Shown: positions 1 through 10,275, counted from the stretch's first letter. The stretch: 64,000 bases of DNA from Roseovarius sp. MMSF_3359 (GCF_030733385.1 NZ_JASHJC010000017.1:1-64000); one strand, 5' to 3'. The notes: generated by a model from the letters alone, not told the origin. Translations and numbers: made by a program.

Positions 1-1419
1 CGCCCCGCCCCCCGCCAGAAAGAGGTTGCCGATCTTCGTGCGGGCCTGCGGGCGTTGCAGGGCTGCGGTCATTCCATGTGGGCTCTGCCCGTAAAGTGAC
101 CCGGTCGAGGCCGGAAACATCCGATTGAAGCCCGCCGGTGTCGTGAGGCTCTCCGCGCCCGGCGTCCGGTCGAAGCGAAGACCGAATCCGGTCAGCGTCT
201 GGAAGGTGCGTGTCCGGCATTGGGTGATCTCCTCTTCGGGTGGTTCGGTGGTCAGCGGCGGGGCGTTGGCGATGGTCTCGAACCGCTCGATATCCGGTGG
301 GGATGTCGATTGCCCACGATCTATGGCGCAGACATAGATGGTCGGGTCATCGACCTTTTGACCGCGGGCAAGCGCGTTGAATTCCGGTTGGGGATCGTCG
401 CGGAAAAAGACGTTGTGATGCGCCAGATCGGGACCACTCGGGCACGCGGCGAAAGCCCAAACCTCGGCGGACAGGCTGCGCTGCGTCTTCGAGGTCTGGC
501 ACGCAAGTGTCGTGCATCCGGACCCCATCAGCCCTTGGGTCAAGGCGCGGGGATCGCCGTTGAAAACGACGCTTGCCGCGCGGAGGGTGCTTCCGTCGTC
601 GAGCGTGACACCCTGCGCCGAACCCCGTTCGACATTGATCTTTGCGACAGGGGTGCCGTAGTGAAAAACCGCGCCGCGCGCCAGGGCCAGCCGTTCGATC
701 GCCACCGCAAGCTGATGCATTCCCCCGTCGACACTCCAGACCCCGGCGGATTCCGCGCGCCAGATCAGGGCCAGCAATGCCGGTGCGTGGTAGGGCGAGC
801 CACCCACATAAGTCGCATACCGGCCGAAAAGCTGTATCAGGCGAGGGTCATCGAAAAAGCCGCGCAGAAGGCTGTCGAGCGTGGCGAAAGGTGACAGTTT
901 CGGCAAAAGCCGCGGGTGCCGCGCCACGTAGGCCACCAATTTGGACAAAGACGGTGTCGGCGATTGCATCACCGGCGCCTCAAACGCCTCAAACAACGTG
1001 CGGGCATGGGTGTCGAAACGTCGGAAGTTGTTGGCCTCCCGCGCGCCGGCAAAGGCCCGGATGGCCTCGATGTTGTTCTCTCGTGTGTCGTGCAGGTCGA
1101 GGATGCTGCCATCTTTCCAGAAATGGCGCGCGATGATCCGCTGCCGGACCAATGTCACATGATCCTCAAGGCGCTCTCCGAGATCGGTAAACAGCTTTTC
1201 AAAGACGGGTCGCATGGTAAGAACGGTGGGCCCCGCATCGACCGGTCCCGCCGGAGACGGGATCGTGCGCATCTTGCCGCCGGGGGCGTCATGTTGCTCA
1301 AAAACCAACACCTCTTTGCCCGCATGGGCCAGCCGCGCAGCGGTGGCGAGCCCGGCGATGCCCGCGCCAATCACGATGACGCGGTTGTCGAATTCAGACG
1401 ATGGCGCGGTGGCGATCAT
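1..1419 (-). CDS. crtD: Methoxyneurosporene dehydrogenase CrtD (partial, 3' end off the left edge)
   Basis: CrtD desaturates hydroxy/methoxyneurosporene at C-3,4 in the spheroidene branch of carotenoid synthesis. The minus frame is open from the ATG at 1419 to base 1 (473 codons). It begins with an FAD-binding dinucleotide motif VIGAGIAGLATAARL, followed by GGKMRT and by DAGPTVLTMRPVFE, typical of the CrtI/CrtD family. The last visible residues, NLFLAGGGA, are the start of the conserved C-terminal LAGGG(T/A)HPG motif, so only a few tens of residues are missing. It is divergent from crtE across two PpsR boxes. The related CrtI is the main alternative; the place next to crtE-crtF and the divergent orientation favour CrtD. 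Confidence 0.93.
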   Translation of the reverse strand, partial: MIATAPSSEFDNRVIVIGAGIAGLATAARLAHAGKEVLVFEQHDAPGGKMRTIPSPAGPVDAGPTVLTMRPVFEKLFTDLGERLEDHVTLVRQRIIARHFWKDGSILDLHDTRENNIEAIRAFAGAREANNFRRFDTHARTLFEAFEAPVMQSPTPSLSKLVAYVARHPRLLPKLSPFATLDSLLRGFFDDPRLIQLFGRYATYVGGSPYHAPALLALIWRAESAGVWSVDGGMHQLAVAIERLALARGAVFHYGTPVAKINVERGSAQGVTLDDGSTLRAASVVFNGDPRALTQGLMGSGCTTLACQTSKTQRSLSAEVWAFAACPSGPDLAHHNVFFRDDPQPEFNALARGQKVDDPTIYVCAIDRGQSTSPPDIERFETIANAPPLTTEPPEEEITQCRTRTFQTLTGFGLRFDRTPGAESLTTPAGFNRMFPASTGSLYGQSPHGMTAALQRPQARTKIGNLFLAGGGA

Positions 1420-1447
1420 GCCTGATTGTTGACTCGTATCGCCAATG

Positions 1448-1465
1448 TGTCCAATATAATTTACA
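1448..1465. promoter_or_regulatory. PpsR/CrtJ operator, crtD-crtE intergenic, box 1
   Basis: The 18-bp sequence TGTccaatataatttACA is an exact TGT-N12-ACA match, the known PpsR/CrtJ target. It lies 25 bp (start to start) from a second box. Together they occupy the 92-bp divergent crtD/crtE promoter region, so aerobic repression of both genes is expected. Confidence 0.85.
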
Positions 1466-1472
1466 TATGTGA

Positions 1473-1490
1473 TGTAAAGTTGAACGTACA
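1473..1490. promoter_or_regulatory. PpsR/CrtJ operator, crtD-crtE intergenic, box 2
   Basis: TGTaaagttgaacgtACA is an exact TGT-N12-ACA match. It sits just upstream of the crtE Shine-Dalgarno sequence AGGAGG (1501-1506). It forms a tandem pair with the box at 1448, the arrangement through which PpsR/CrtJ tetramers bind cooperatively. Confidence 0.85.
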
Positions 1491-1511
1491 TCTGATGTCG
1501 AGGAGGTATTG

Positions 1512-2381
1512 ATGCCCTTATCTGAACGGATCAATATCGCCGTTGTCGAGGCCCTGGCGACAACCAGGGGCGAGCTGGCGCCGGGTCGTCTGTGCAATGC
1601 GTTGGAATATGCGACGCTGCCCGGTGGGGCGCGCATTCGGCCAACGATCCTTTTGTCGGTGGCGATGGCCTGCGGCGACGACAAGCCGGAGCTGTCCAAC
1701 GCGGCGGCGGCGGCGCTGGAGCTTATTCATTGTGCCAGTCTCGTGCATGATGACCTGCCATGTTTCGACGATGCGGATATCCGTCGCGGCAAACCCTCTG
1801 TCCACAAGGCCTTCTCCGAACCGCTTGCGGTGCTCACCGGCGACAGCCTGATCATTCTTGCCTTTGAAACACTTGCGCGCGTCTCGACAAGAGATCCGGT
1901 GCGCGCGTCGCAACTGATCCTGTCGCTGGCCCGATGCACCGGGATGCCGAATGGCATTTGTGCCGGGCAGGGATGGGAAAGTGAGCAGCATATTGATCTT
2001 GGGGCCTATCACCGATCAAAAACCGCCGCGCTTTTTGTTGCCGCGACCGAGATGGGGGCGATTTCGGCCGGTCATGATCCGGAACCCTGGTACGATCTGG
2101 GGGCGCTCATTGGTGAGGCGTTCCAGGTGGCCGATGACCTGCGCGATGCGCTGATGGATGGATCGACGCTGGGCAAACCCGCGGGGCAGGATGACCTTCA
2201 CGGCCGGCCAAATGCCGTCGCTGAACTTGGCGTCAAGGGGGCGTTCGAGCGGTTGTCGGATATCCTCGCAGGGGCCATCGCATCGATCCCCTCATGCCCG
2301 GGGGAGGCGGCGCTGGCCGAAATGGTGCGGCGCAAGGCGCAATCAATCATGCCAAAAGTACCAACGAAAAAGCGGGCCTGA
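1512..2381 (+). CDS. crtE: Geranylgeranyl diphosphate synthase CrtE
   Basis: CrtE makes C20 geranylgeranyl diphosphate from IPP and FPP for carotenoids and the bacteriochlorophyll tail. The 289-residue protein has the first aspartate-rich motif DDLPCFDDAD near residues 80-89 and the second, DDLRD, near 208-212, both Mg-diphosphate binding. The ATG at 1512 is chosen because AGGAGG at 1501-1506 precedes it at normal spacing; a TTG one codon upstream is less likely. crtF follows after 6 bp, so the two are co-transcribed. The two upstream PpsR boxes indicate oxygen/light repression. Confidence 0.95.
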   Translation: MPLSERINIAVVEALATTRGELAPGRLCNALEYATLPGGARIRPTILLSVAMACGDDKPELSNAAAAALELIHCASLVHDDLPCFDDADIRRGKPSVHKAFSEPLAVLTGDSLIILAFETLARVSTRDPVRASQLILSLARCTGMPNGICAGQGWESEQHIDLGAYHRSKTAALFVAATEMGAISAGHDPEPWYDLGALIGEAFQVADDLRDALMDGSTLGKPAGQDDLHGRPNAVAELGVKGAFERLSDILAGAIASIPSCPGEAALAEMVRRKAQSIMPKVPTKKRA

Positions 2382-2387
2382 CCCGTC

Positions 2388-3521
2388 ATGTCGTCGGACC
2401 GCATAGCATCCCGGTCCCGAATATCGCCGTCCGCATGGTTTGCCCGGCTTGTTGCACGGCCCGGCTTCCAGAGATGGGTCAGTCGCATGCCCCTGGGCAA
2501 ATCCATCGCGCGCCGTGACGGCCATGAAATTTTTGATATTTTGCAGGGCTTTGTGAAGTCTCAGGTGCTGTTGGCATTGGTCGAACTGGATGTCCTGAGC
2601 CGATTGCTGGAAAGGCCGGCTAACGCTGAGCAGCTTGGGTTGATCACGGGTGTGTCGCGCGACCGGATGGAACGGCTCCTGACGGCGGGGGCCGCCATCG
2701 GCCTCTTGAAGCGCAGGCGCGACAATCGCTTCGCCTTGACCCGGCGCGGTGCAGCGATCCTGGGCGTACCCGGCCTCGTGCCGATGATCCAACATAACCG
2801 CGTGTTCTACGAAGATCTTGCCGATCCCGTGGCGTTGCTGCGCGGGGAGGCCGATAGCAAGCTCTCGCAATTCTGGCCCTACGTCTTCGGGCAATCCGGC
2901 GATGTCCCACCCGAGGTGGCGGCGCGGTATTCCTCCCTTATGGCAAAGTCGCAGGCCCTCGTGGCCCACGACACGATTGCGATGATTGATTTCAACACCA
3001 TCAATACCCTTCTGGATGTGGGTGGGGGATCGGGTGCCTTTCTTTCGGAGGTCTTGAAGCGGCACCCGAAGATGACGGCGCTTCTGTTGGACCTGCCGGA
3101 AGTCATCCCCACCGCGCGGAAGCATTTCGCGGAGGCCGGGCTTGAAGAGCGTGTGACGCTCTGCCCAGGGAGCTTTCGTGATGTGCCGCTGCCGGCGGGC
3201 ATGGATGCCATTTCGCTGGTGCGGGTGCTTTATGACCATGACGACGAAACGGTTTCGGCGCTTCTGGCAAAGGTCTTTGAGGTGTTGCCGCCCGGGGGGC
3301 AGTTGGTCGTCTCGGAGCCCATGGCAGGCGGGCGTCGCCCGGAGGCCGCCGGTGACGTCTATTTCAACTTCTACACGATGGCGATGGGCACTGGCCGGGT
3401 CCGGTCCGCGGAACGCATTGCAGAGATGTGCACCGCCGCCGGGTTCGACGATATCCGCATTCCGCGTGCTGCCCGCCCCTATGTGACGAGCGCCCTGGTT
3501 TGCAGGAAACCAGCTTCCTGA
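2388..3521 (+). CDS. crtF: Hydroxyneurosporene O-methyltransferase CrtF
   Basis: CrtF methylates the 1-hydroxyl group of hydroxyneurosporene or demethylspheroidene with S-adenosylmethionine. The 377-residue protein has an N-terminal winged-helix dimerisation region (FDILQGFVKSQVLLAL near 48-63) and a Rossmann methyltransferase domain with the SAM motif LLDVGGGSGAFL near 208-219. The order crtE-crtF-bchC is the classic PGC order. The Shine-Dalgarno sequence is weak and the gap to crtE is only 6 bp, suggesting coupling to crtE translation. Confidence 0.93.
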   Translation: MSSDRIASRSRISPSAWFARLVARPGFQRWVSRMPLGKSIARRDGHEIFDILQGFVKSQVLLALVELDVLSRLLERPANAEQLGLITGVSRDRMERLLTAGAAIGLLKRRRDNRFALTRRGAAILGVPGLVPMIQHNRVFYEDLADPVALLRGEADSKLSQFWPYVFGQSGDVPPEVAARYSSLMAKSQALVAHDTIAMIDFNTINTLLDVGGGSGAFLSEVLKRHPKMTALLLDLPEVIPTARKHFAEAGLEERVTLCPGSFRDVPLPAGMDAISLVRVLYDHDDETVSALLAKVFEVLPPGGQLVVSEPMAGGRRPEAAGDVYFNFYTMAMGTGRVRSAERIAEMCTAAGFDDIRIPRAARPYVTSALVCRKPAS

Positions 3522-3531
3522 CAAATCAAAA

Positions 3532-3549
3532 TGTAAAGAAAACTTGACA
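3532..3549. promoter_or_regulatory. PpsR/CrtJ operator upstream of bchC, box 1
   Basis: TGTaaagaaaacttgACA is an exact TGT-N12-ACA match in the 113-bp crtF-bchC gap. It pairs with a second box starting 26 bp downstream. Confidence 0.85.
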
Positions 3550-3557
3550 CATATGTG

Positions 3558-3575
3558 TGTCTCTTTAAACTTACA
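3558..3575. promoter_or_regulatory. PpsR/CrtJ operator upstream of bchC, box 2
   Basis: TGTctctttaaacttACA is an exact TGT-N12-ACA match. With the box at 3532 it marks the regulated promoter of bchCXYZ-puf, a position where Rhodobacter species also have tandem PpsR/CrtJ sites. Confidence 0.85.
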
Positions 3576-3634
3576 TCAGGCAAAATGCCGCACCCGCTGA
3601 GTCTTTCGCTCGGTGGGATGATTGGGAGGCCAGC

Positions 3635-4576
3635 ATGGAGGCGCGTGCCGTATTTCTGAACGGTCCGAAGGATCTGCACCTTGATACATTGCCGCTCAAG
3701 GAGCCGGGCGCATGTGATCTTGTGGTGGATGTCGCCTTTTCCGGCATTTCTACAGGGACGGAAAAACTCTTCTGGTCCGGGCAGATGCCTCCTTTCCCCG
3801 GCATGGGTTATCCGCTTGTCCCCGGCTATGAGGCTGCGGGTGAAGTTGTTGCCGCGCCCAAAGGGTCCGGTTTCAAGGCCGGCGATACTGTTTTCATTCC
3901 TGGCGCGGATTGCTTTGACGGCGCGTTCGGCCTTTTCGGCGGTGCGGCCTCGCGTCTCGTCACACCGGCCGAACGGGTGACCCGCATTGATTCGACCATT
4001 GGCGCCGAAGGTGCCTTGCTGGCCCTCGCCGCCACAGCGCGTCATGCGATGGCCGGTCTGGACAAGGCGGTACCCGATCTTATCGTCGGCCACGGAGTGC
4101 TTGGCCGCCTTCTGGCGCGCCTGACGATCGCGGCTGGTGCGCCGGCCCCCACGGTGTGGGAGGTGGCCCCCGCGCGGAGAGGTGGCGCCGAGAGCTACAC
4201 GGTGATGCACCCCGACGATGATCCGAAACGGGACTACCGGGCGATTTATGACGCTTCGGGTAATGCCGCCATCCTGAATGACCTGATTGGCCGGCTGGCC
4301 AAGGGCGGCGAAATCGTGCTGGCCGGATTCTATGCCGAGGCGCTCAGTTTTGCCTTCCCGCCCGCGTTCATGCGCGAGGCGCGGTTTCGCGTTGCCGCGG
4401 AATGGAACAGGGACGACCTCACCGCCGTGCGCGACCTGATCGACAGCGGCGCCTTGTCCCTGGGCGGTCTCATCACCCACGAGGCCCCGTCGGATGACAT
4501 TCCCGGTGCCTACCGTACCGCTTTCGAAGATCCCTCTTGCCTGAAAATGATCCTCAACTGGAAGGACGCCGCGTGA
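3635..4576 (+). CDS. bchC: Bacteriochlorophyllide a dehydrogenase BchC
   Basis: BchC oxidises the C-3 hydroxyethyl group to acetyl late in bacteriochlorophyll a synthesis. The 313-residue protein is of the medium-chain dehydrogenase type, with a GroES-like N-terminal half ([26 protein letters not shown]) and a nucleotide-binding half. The start is supported by GGGAGG a few bases upstream. It is the first gene of bchCXYZ, behind two PpsR boxes, and its stop overlaps the bchX start (GTGA). Confidence 0.95.
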   Translation: MEARAVFLNGPKDLHLDTLPLKEPGACDLVVDVAFSGISTGTEKLFWSGQMPPFPGMGYPLVPGYEAAGEVVAAPKGSGFKAGDTVFIPGADCFDGAFGLFGGAASRLVTPAERVTRIDSTIGAEGALLALAATARHAMAGLDKAVPDLIVGHGVLGRLLARLTIAAGAPAPTVWEVAPARRGGAESYTVMHPDDDPKRDYRAIYDASGNAAILNDLIGRLAKGGEIVLAGFYAEALSFAFPPAFMREARFRVAAEWNRDDLTAVRDLIDSGALSLGGLITHEAPSDDIPGAYRTAFEDPSCLKMILNWKDAA

Positions 4577-5574
4577 AAGACGATGTACCAAACCTCAAGG
4601 ACTTCGATCAGCGCCTCCGGGACGAGGCCCATGAAGACCTTGCCGACCTGATCGCCGAAGAGCCCACCAAGAAAACCCAGATCATCGCGATCTATGGCAA
4701 GGGTGGGATCGGCAAATCCTTCACGCTGGCCAACCTCAGCCACATGATGGCCGAGCAGGGCAAGCGGGTGTTGCTGATCGGGTGTGATCCGAAATCCGAC
4801 ACGACCAGTCTTTTGTTCGGGGGCAAGGCGTGCCCGACGATCATTGAGACCTCGACGCAAAAGGGCCTCTCGGGCGAGCAGGTCAAGATTGGCGATGTCT
4901 GCTTCAAGCGCGGCGGCGTCTTTGCCATGGAGCTTGGCGGGCCAGAAGTGGGCCGCGGCTGTGGCGGGCGCGGGATCATCCACGGGTTCGAACTGCTTGA
5001 AAAGCTCGGGTTCCATGATTGGGATTTCGATTATGTTCTCCTGGATTTCCTGGGCGATGTGGTCTGCGGCGGCTTTGGCCTGCCGATTGCACGGGACATG
5101 GCGCAGAAGGTGATCCTGGTCGGTTCGAATGATCTGCAAAGTCTCTATGTCGCCAACAACGTCTGCTCGGCGGTGGAGTACTTCCGCAAGCTGGGTGGTA
5201 ATGTTGGCGTGGCCGGGCTGGTCATCAACAAGGACGATGGGTCGGGCGAGGCGCAGGCTTTTGCCAAGGCCGTGGATATCCCCGTGCTCGCCTCCATCCC
5301 GCAGGATGATGACCTGCGCAAGAAATCCGCGAATTATCAGATTGTCGGCACCGCCGAGAGCCAGTGGGGCGCGCTGTTCGCCGAGCTGGGTCTCAATGTT
5401 GCCGATGCCCCGCCGGTGCGCCCGCAGCCGCTCACCCAAGATGGCTTGCTTGAACTGTTCGACGGCTCGGACACCGGCGCGGGTGTGGTTCTGGAACCCG
5501 CAACGGACGCGGATATGCGTGGCAAGAACGCGAAACCCAAAGAGTCGCTGGAAGTGATTTACGACGATGCGTGA
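4573..5574 (+). CDS. bchX: Chlorophyllide a reductase iron protein BchX
   Basis: BchX is the ATP-hydrolysing 4Fe-4S protein that feeds electrons to BchY/BchZ, reducing chlorophyllide a at the C7-C8 bond. It is a NifH/BchL relative. The P-loop GKGGIGKS is near residues 42-49, and the cluster cysteines lie in GRGCGGRG and VVCGGFG. The GTG at 4573 is chosen because it overlaps the bchC stop in a GTGA junction, is preceded by GAAGGA and gives the usual 333 residues; an in-frame TTG at 4537 would lie inside bchC. bchY follows after 10 bp. Confidence 0.95.
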   Translation: MKDDVPNLKDFDQRLRDEAHEDLADLIAEEPTKKTQIIAIYGKGGIGKSFTLANLSHMMAEQGKRVLLIGCDPKSDTTSLLFGGKACPTIIETSTQKGLSGEQVKIGDVCFKRGGVFAMELGGPEVGRGCGGRGIIHGFELLEKLGFHDWDFDYVLLDFLGDVVCGGFGLPIARDMAQKVILVGSNDLQSLYVANNVCSAVEYFRKLGGNVGVAGLVINKDDGSGEAQAFAKAVDIPVLASIPQDDDLRKKSANYQIVGTAESQWGALFAELGLNVADAPPVRPQPLTQDGLLELFDGSDTGAGVVLEPATDADMRGKNAKPKESLEVIYDDA

Positions 5575-5584
5575 AGGGATCTGA

Positions 5585-7147
5585 ATGACCGATGAGGTCA
5601 CATATGACGGTGCTGCCGAGGCCGAGGTGATCCGGGGCAAGCCCCGCGATGCTGCGCCGGAGGTGCAGGGTGATCCTGGCCTCGGCTGTCATTCCGGCAG
5701 CGAGATGGAAAAGGCCGCCCGCATGGCCGGTCAATCCGATTTGCTGGACCAATATGCACGCGACTACCCGCAAGGGCCGCATGACAAACCGCAAAGCATG
5801 TGCCCGGCCTTTGGCTCGCTGCGCGTAGGGCTGCGAATGAAACGCGTGGCGACGGTACTCAGCGGCTCGGCCTGCTGCGTTTATGGCCTGACTTTCGTTA
5901 GTCATTTCTATGGTGCGCGCCGGTCGGTGGGCTACGTGCCGTTCAATTCCGAGACGCTGGTAACCGGCAAGCTCTTCGAGGACATTCGCGATTCCGTCCA
6001 CGAGTTGGCCGATCCGGACCGGTTCGATGCGGTCGTGGTCACGAACCTTTGCGTACCAACGGCCAGTGGCGTGCCGCTCCGGCTTTTGCCAAATGAAATC
6101 AATGGGGTGCGGATTGTTGGCATTGATGTGCCGGGCTTCGGCATCCCGACCCATGCGGAGGCCAAAGATGTGCTGGCCGGGGCGATGCTGAACTACGCCC
6201 GCCAGGAAATCGAAGCCGGTCCTGTGGCGGCACCGGAAGGCGGTAAATCCGACCGGCCCACGGTGTCACTGCTGGGTGAGATGTTCCCGGCTGACCCGAT
6301 GATGATTGGCGCGATGTTGGCCCCGATGGGCCTTGCCGCCGGGCCGGTTGTGCCGTGCCGCGAATGGCGCGAGCTTTATGCCGCGCTTGATTGCGGGGCC
6401 GTAGCGGCGATCCATCCGTTCTATACCGCGGCCATTCGTGAATTCGAGGCCGCAGGCCGGCCAATCGTCGGCAGCGCGCCGGTGGGCCATGACGGCACCG
6501 CCGCGTGGCTTGCGGGGATCGGCGATGCCTTTGGCCTGCCCGCCGACCGGGTGGCCGCGGCGCAAAACGCGTTTTTGCCCGCCATCAAGACTGCGCTGGC
6601 GGGGGCGCCGGTCAAGGGAACGATCACCTTGTCGGGCTATGAGGGCAGCGAGCTTCTGGTGGCGCGTCTTCTGATCGAAAGCGGGGCGGAGATCCCTTAT
6701 GTCGGCACCGCTTGTCCGAAAACGCCCTGGTCCGAGGCGGATGCGGAATGGCTCCGCGCCAAGGGGGTCACGGTCAGGTTCCGCGCCTCGCTCGAGGATG
6801 ATTGTGCCGCGATGGAAGGGGTCAAACCCGACCTCGCCGTCGGCACGACACCGGTTGTGCAAAAGGCCAAGGAACTGGGCATTCCGGCGCTTTACTTCAC
6901 CAACCTGATCTCTGCGCGGCCGCTTATGGGTCCGGCGGGCGCGGGCAGCCTTGCCGAGGTTGTGAACGCCGCCATTGCCAACAAGGGGCGCATGGACCGG
7001 ATGCGGGAGTTCTTCGAAGGGGTCGGCGCGGACGATACCGCGGGCGTCTGGGAGGGCGATCCGAACCTGCGGCCGGAATTCCGCGCGCTGAACCAGAAGA
7101 AGCTGGAAAAGCAGGCGCGCGCCGCCAAAGCGCAGGAGATGATCTGA
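5585..7147 (+). CDS. bchY: Chlorophyllide a reductase subunit BchY
   Basis: BchY is the alpha (NifD/BchN-like) subunit of the chlorophyllide a oxidoreductase catalytic component. The 520-residue protein contains [17 protein letters not shown] and SGSACCVYG near residues 72-100, where cluster-coordinating cysteines of the family lie. It ends in a charged tail typical of BchY. Its stop codon overlaps the bchZ start by one base (TGATG), so the two subunits are translationally coupled. Confidence 0.95.
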   Translation: MTDEVTYDGAAEAEVIRGKPRDAAPEVQGDPGLGCHSGSEMEKAARMAGQSDLLDQYARDYPQGPHDKPQSMCPAFGSLRVGLRMKRVATVLSGSACCVYGLTFVSHFYGARRSVGYVPFNSETLVTGKLFEDIRDSVHELADPDRFDAVVVTNLCVPTASGVPLRLLPNEINGVRIVGIDVPGFGIPTHAEAKDVLAGAMLNYARQEIEAGPVAAPEGGKSDRPTVSLLGEMFPADPMMIGAMLAPMGLAAGPVVPCREWRELYAALDCGAVAAIHPFYTAAIREFEAAGRPIVGSAPVGHDGTAAWLAGIGDAFGLPADRVAAAQNAFLPAIKTALAGAPVKGTITLSGYEGSELLVARLLIESGAEIPYVGTACPKTPWSEADAEWLRAKGVTVRFRASLEDDCAAMEGVKPDLAVGTTPVVQKAKELGIPALYFTNLISARPLMGPAGAGSLAEVVNAAIANKGRMDRMREFFEGVGADDTAGVWEGDPNLRPEFRALNQKKLEKQARAAKAQEMI

Positions 7148-8619
7148 TGCTGATCCAAGATCACGACAGGGCAGGCGGGTACTGGGGGGCGGTTTATGCC
7201 TTCTGCGCCGTTAAGGGCCTGCAGGTTGTGATCGACGGGCCGGTGGGCTGCGAGAACCTGCCCGTGACAAGCGTTTTGCACTACACCGATGCGCTGCCGC
7301 CTCACGAATTGCCCATCGTGGTGACCGGTCTGGGCGAGGAAGAGCTTGGCCGCGAGGGCACCGAGGGGGCGATGAAACGCGCCTGGGGCACGCTCGATCC
7401 GGCGCTGCCCGCGGTTGTTGTGACCGGCTCGATTGCCGAGATGATCGGCGGCGGTGTCACCCCGCAGGGGACCAATATCCAACGCTTCCTGCCGCGCACC
7501 ATTGACGAGGATCAGTGGGAAGCCGCGGATCGCGCGATGACCTGGCTTTTTACTGAGTTCGGGATGACCAAGGGCCGGATGCCACGTGAGAAGAAGCGCG
7601 AAGAGGGTGCCGCACCCCGCGTCAATATCCTCGGGCCGATGTATGGCACTTTCAACATGCCCTCGGACCTGCATGAAATCCGTCGCCTGGTCGAAGGGAT
7701 CGGGGCCGAGGTCAACATGGTGCTGCCCTTGGGTGCGCATCTTGCCGAAATGCGGGACCTGGTGAATGCGGATGTGAATATCTGCATGTATCGCGAATTT
7801 GGCCGCGGGCTGTGCGAGGTTCTTGAAAAACCCTATCTGCAAGCGCCAATTGGTATCGACAGCACCACGAAATTCCTGCGCAAGCTGGGCGAGATGCTGG
7901 ATCTGGACCCGGAGCCGTTTATCGCGCGCGAGAAGCATTCGACCATCAAACCGGTCTGGGATCTGTGGCGCTCGGTCACGCAGGATTTCTTTGCCACCGC
8001 CAGTTTCGGTATTGTCGCGAATGAAACCTATGCCCGCGGTATCCGCAATTTCCTCGAAGGGGATATGGGACTTCCCTGCGCCTTTGCCGTCGCCCGCTGC
8101 GCCGGGACCAAGACCAACAATGAAGAGGTCCGCGCGCTGATCGGACAGCATCGGCCGCTGATCCTGATGGGCTCGATCAACGAGAAGATGTACCTCGCGG
8201 AATTGCAGGGCGGCCATGGCCCCAAACCTGCCTTTATCCCGGCGAGTTTCCCGGGCGCCGCCATCCGGCGCGCGACGGGGACGCCGATGATGGGTTATGC
8301 GGGTGCGACCTACCTCGTGCAGGAGGTCTGCAACGGGCTTTTCGACGCGCTCTTTCACATTCTGCCGCTGGCGTCCGAAATGGATGCGACGCCAGCTACC
8401 CCCACGCCGCTGCGGCGCGATTTCCCCTGGGATCCCGATGCCCAGAGGGAGTTGGACCGGATCGTGGCCAGCCATCCGGTCCTGACCCGTATTTCCGCCG
8501 CGAAATCACTACGAGACGCCGCCGAGGAAGCCGCCCTGCGCCAGGGCGCGGAACGCGTCGTTTTGGAAACCGTCAAGGCACTTTCGCCCGAAAGCGCCGC
8601 AGGTCCGAGGGAGGAATGA
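7147..8619 (+). CDS. bchZ: Chlorophyllide a reductase subunit BchZ
   Basis: BchZ is the beta (NifK/BchB-like) subunit, pairing with BchY. The ATG at 7147 is chosen because it overlaps the bchY stop and gives the normal 490-residue protein beginning [19 protein letters not shown]; the reading frame is open further upstream only inside bchY. The early segment [18 protein letters not shown] matches the family. pufQ starts 4 bp after the stop, so puf may be read both from the bchC promoter and from a promoter inside the bch genes, as in Rhodobacter. Confidence 0.95.
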   Translation: MLIQDHDRAGGYWGAVYAFCAVKGLQVVIDGPVGCENLPVTSVLHYTDALPPHELPIVVTGLGEEELGREGTEGAMKRAWGTLDPALPAVVVTGSIAEMIGGGVTPQGTNIQRFLPRTIDEDQWEAADRAMTWLFTEFGMTKGRMPREKKREEGAAPRVNILGPMYGTFNMPSDLHEIRRLVEGIGAEVNMVLPLGAHLAEMRDLVNADVNICMYREFGRGLCEVLEKPYLQAPIGIDSTTKFLRKLGEMLDLDPEPFIAREKHSTIKPVWDLWRSVTQDFFATASFGIVANETYARGIRNFLEGDMGLPCAFAVARCAGTKTNNEEVRALIGQHRPLILMGSINEKMYLAELQGGHGPKPAFIPASFPGAAIRRATGTPMMGYAGATYLVQEVCNGLFDALFHILPLASEMDATPATPTPLRRDFPWDPDAQRELDRIVASHPVLTRISAAKSLRDAAEEAALRQGAERVVLETVKALSPESAAGPREE

Positions 8620-8623
8620 CCCC

Positions 8624-8845
8624 ATGACTGACATCACATCGACCCCACCGCAAAAGCCGACGGGCCGACGCCGTTGCACGGAATACTGGGTCTATTTCAC
8701 GTTGATTTTCGTGCTGTCCATGCCATCGGCCACCATCCGCTGGGTGCGTGATATTGCGCGGCGGCAAACTCTTGATCTGCGTGGGCCTCTGGCGCGCGCC
8801 TGGGCAGAAGCCGACCGGCTGACACCCATCATATTCTCGGTCTGA
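8624..8845 (+). CDS. pufQ: Puf operon assembly/regulatory protein PufQ
   Basis: This 73-residue protein has a single membrane-spanning stretch (YWVYFTLIFVLSMPSATIRWV, about residues 21-41) flanked by basic residues. Size, topology and the bchZ-pufQ-pufB position identify PufQ, needed for normal pigment-protein formation in purple bacteria. It may carry or channel bacteriochlorophyll precursors; that role is inferred in the literature, not visible here. A GAGG Shine-Dalgarno precedes the ATG. Confidence 0.9.
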   Translation: MTDITSTPPQKPTGRRRCTEYWVYFTLIFVLSMPSATIRWVRDIARRQTLDLRGPLARAWAEADRLTPIIFSV

Positions 8846-8978
8846 GCCGCGATGGCCAGTGATCCGAGACCAAGCTGCCTGCCCGGAAGGGCGGACAGAC
8901 GCCTGAGGGGCCATGATGGCCCGGATGGACCCGGCCGCGGGGTACGCGGCGTCAGCGTAACGTTCCGGAGGAAAGTTT
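8846..8978 (+). promoter_or_regulatory. pufQ-pufB intercistronic region with stem-loop
   Basis: This 133-bp gap holds a short inverted repeat, GGGCCATGATGGCCC (8908-8922), and a second possible GCCC/GGGC stem at 8881-8892. A strong GGAGGA Shine-Dalgarno for pufB lies at 8967-8972. In Rhodobacter the corresponding region is where puf mRNA is cleaved and stabilised; that function here is inferred from position only. Confidence 0.5.
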
Positions 8979-9128
8979 ATGGCTGATAACACCGACCTGT
9001 CTTTTACAGGTCTCACCGACGAGCAAGCCCAAGAGCTGCATTCGGTCTATATGAGCGGCCTTTGGCTGTTCGTGCTGATTGCGGTGGTTGCCCACCTGGC
9101 AACCTATATCTGGGCGCCTTGGTTCTGA
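8979..9128 (+). CDS. pufB: Light-harvesting 1 beta polypeptide PufB
   Basis: The 49-residue LH1 antenna beta subunit reads [20 protein letters not shown] at the N terminus and has one membrane helix. His39, ten residues from the C terminus, is the bacteriochlorophyll ligand; His21 is the second conserved histidine. The C terminus ends IWAPWF. GGAGGAAAG precedes the ATG. pufA starts 13 bp downstream. The protein pairs with PufA in the ring around the reaction centre. Confidence 0.96.
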   Translation: MADNTDLSFTGLTDEQAQELHSVYMSGLWLFVLIAVVAHLATYIWAPWF

Positions 9129-9141
9129 GGGAGGATCGGAA

Positions 9142-9309
9142 ATGTCCAAGTTCTACAAGATCTGGCTGATTTTCGATCCGCGCCGCGTGTTTGTTGCGCA
9201 AGGCGTCTTTCTGTTCCTGTTGGCCGTGATGATCCACCTGGTGGTTCTGTCGAACGGCGTCAACTGGTTCGAAAACGCTGCTGCGTCACGGGCTGCTGCG
9301 GACGAATGA
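9142..9309 (+). CDS. pufA: Light-harvesting 1 alpha polypeptide PufA
   Basis: This 55-residue LH1 alpha subunit begins [20 protein letters not shown], the hallmark N terminus. It has one membrane helix with His32 as the bacteriochlorophyll ligand and Trp42 after it. The ATG at 9142 follows a GAGGGAGGATCGGAA Shine-Dalgarno region; in-frame codons upstream belong to pufB in another frame. The stop is followed by a strong hairpin (9338-9367) separating the abundant pufBA part of the transcript from pufLMC. Confidence 0.96.
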   Translation: MSKFYKIWLIFDPRRVFVAQGVFLFLLAVMIHLVVLSNGVNWFENAAASRAAADE

Positions 9310-9337
9310 GCCAAGGGACGCAAGTCCTTTGCAAGAC

Positions 9338-9367
9338 TGTTGCGGGCGGCGCCCGTCGCCCGCAACA
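9338..9367 (+). promoter_or_regulatory. pufA-pufL intercistronic stabilising hairpin
   Basis: A perfect 11-bp stem (TGTTGCGGGCG, 9338-9348, with CGCCCGCAACA, 9357-9367) encloses an 8-base loop, followed by an A-rich stretch and no U-run. In Rhodobacter hairpins at this place protect pufBA mRNA from 3' decay, giving excess LH1 over reaction-centre protein. The same role is inferred here. Confidence 0.8.
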
Positions 9368-9433
9368 AACCAGAAAAAAATGACGACGGCATGAGGTCAC
9401 GATAGGCCCCGCCGCCAGATGCGGAGAGAGAAG

Positions 9434-10273
9434 ATGGCTTTGCTCAGCTTTGAAAGAAAGTATCGTGTCCGCGGAGGGACGCTGATTGGCGGCGATCTGT
9501 TCGATTTTTGGGTCGGTCCCTTTTACGTGGGCTTTTTCGGGGTCACGACGGCGTTTTTCGCGCTCCTTGGCACCATCCTGATTTTTTGGGGAGCGGCCCA
9601 TCAGGGCACCTGGAACCCCTGGCTCATCAACATCGCACCGCCTGACCTGAGCTATGGTTTGGGCGTCGCACCATTGATGGAGGGGGGGCTTTGGCAGATC
9701 ATCACGATCTGTGCGACCGGCGCCTTCATCAGTTGGGCTTTGCGCGAGGTCGAGATCTGCCGCAAGCTGGGGATGGGCTATCACGTCCCCTTCGCCTTCA
9801 GCTTCGCGATCCTGGCCTATGTAACGCTGGTCATCTTCCGGCCGCTGCTTATGGGCGCCTGGGGTCACGGGTTCCCCTACGGGATCTTCAGTCATCTCGA
9901 TTGGGTCTCGAACACCGGCTACGCCTATCTGCATTTCCACTACAATCCGGCGCATATGCTGGCGGTGTCGCTCTTCTTTGCCACCTGTTTCGCGCTGGCG
10001 CTGCATGGCGGCCTGATCCTGAGCGCGGCCAACCCTGAAAAGGGCGAAGAGATGAAGACGCCTGATCACGAAGATACGTTTTTCCGCGATTTCATCGGCT
10101 ATTCCATCGGCACACTGGGTATTCACCGGCTCGGTTTCCTGCTGGCGATCAACGCGGTGTTCTTCAGCGCGGTCTGCATCATCATCAGCGGCCCGGTCTG
10201 GACCAAGGGCTGGCCGGAATGGTGGAACTGGTGGCTTGAGCTGCCGATCTGGCCCGGACAGGGAGGGATGTAA
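9434..10273 (+). CDS. pufL: Photosynthetic reaction centre L subunit PufL
   Basis: PufL binds the special pair, accessory bacteriochlorophyll, a bacteriopheophytin and the QB site together with PufM. The 279-residue protein begins [20 protein letters not shown] and has five membrane helices. Conserved histidine contexts include [27 protein letters not shown] and ALALHGGL. The ATG at 9434 is chosen over an ATG at 9419 because it gives the canonical N terminus and follows GGAGAGAAG. pufM begins 2 bp after the stop. Confidence 0.97.
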   Translation: MALLSFERKYRVRGGTLIGGDLFDFWVGPFYVGFFGVTTAFFALLGTILIFWGAAHQGTWNPWLINIAPPDLSYGLGVAPLMEGGLWQIITICATGAFISWALREVEICRKLGMGYHVPFAFSFAILAYVTLVIFRPLLMGAWGHGFPYGIFSHLDWVSNTGYAYLHFHYNPAHMLAVSLFFATCFALALHGGLILSAANPEKGEEMKTPDHEDTFFRDFIGYSIGTLGIHRLGFLLAINAVFFSAVCIIISGPVWTKGWPEWWNWWLELPIWPGQGGM

Positions 10274-10275
10274 CC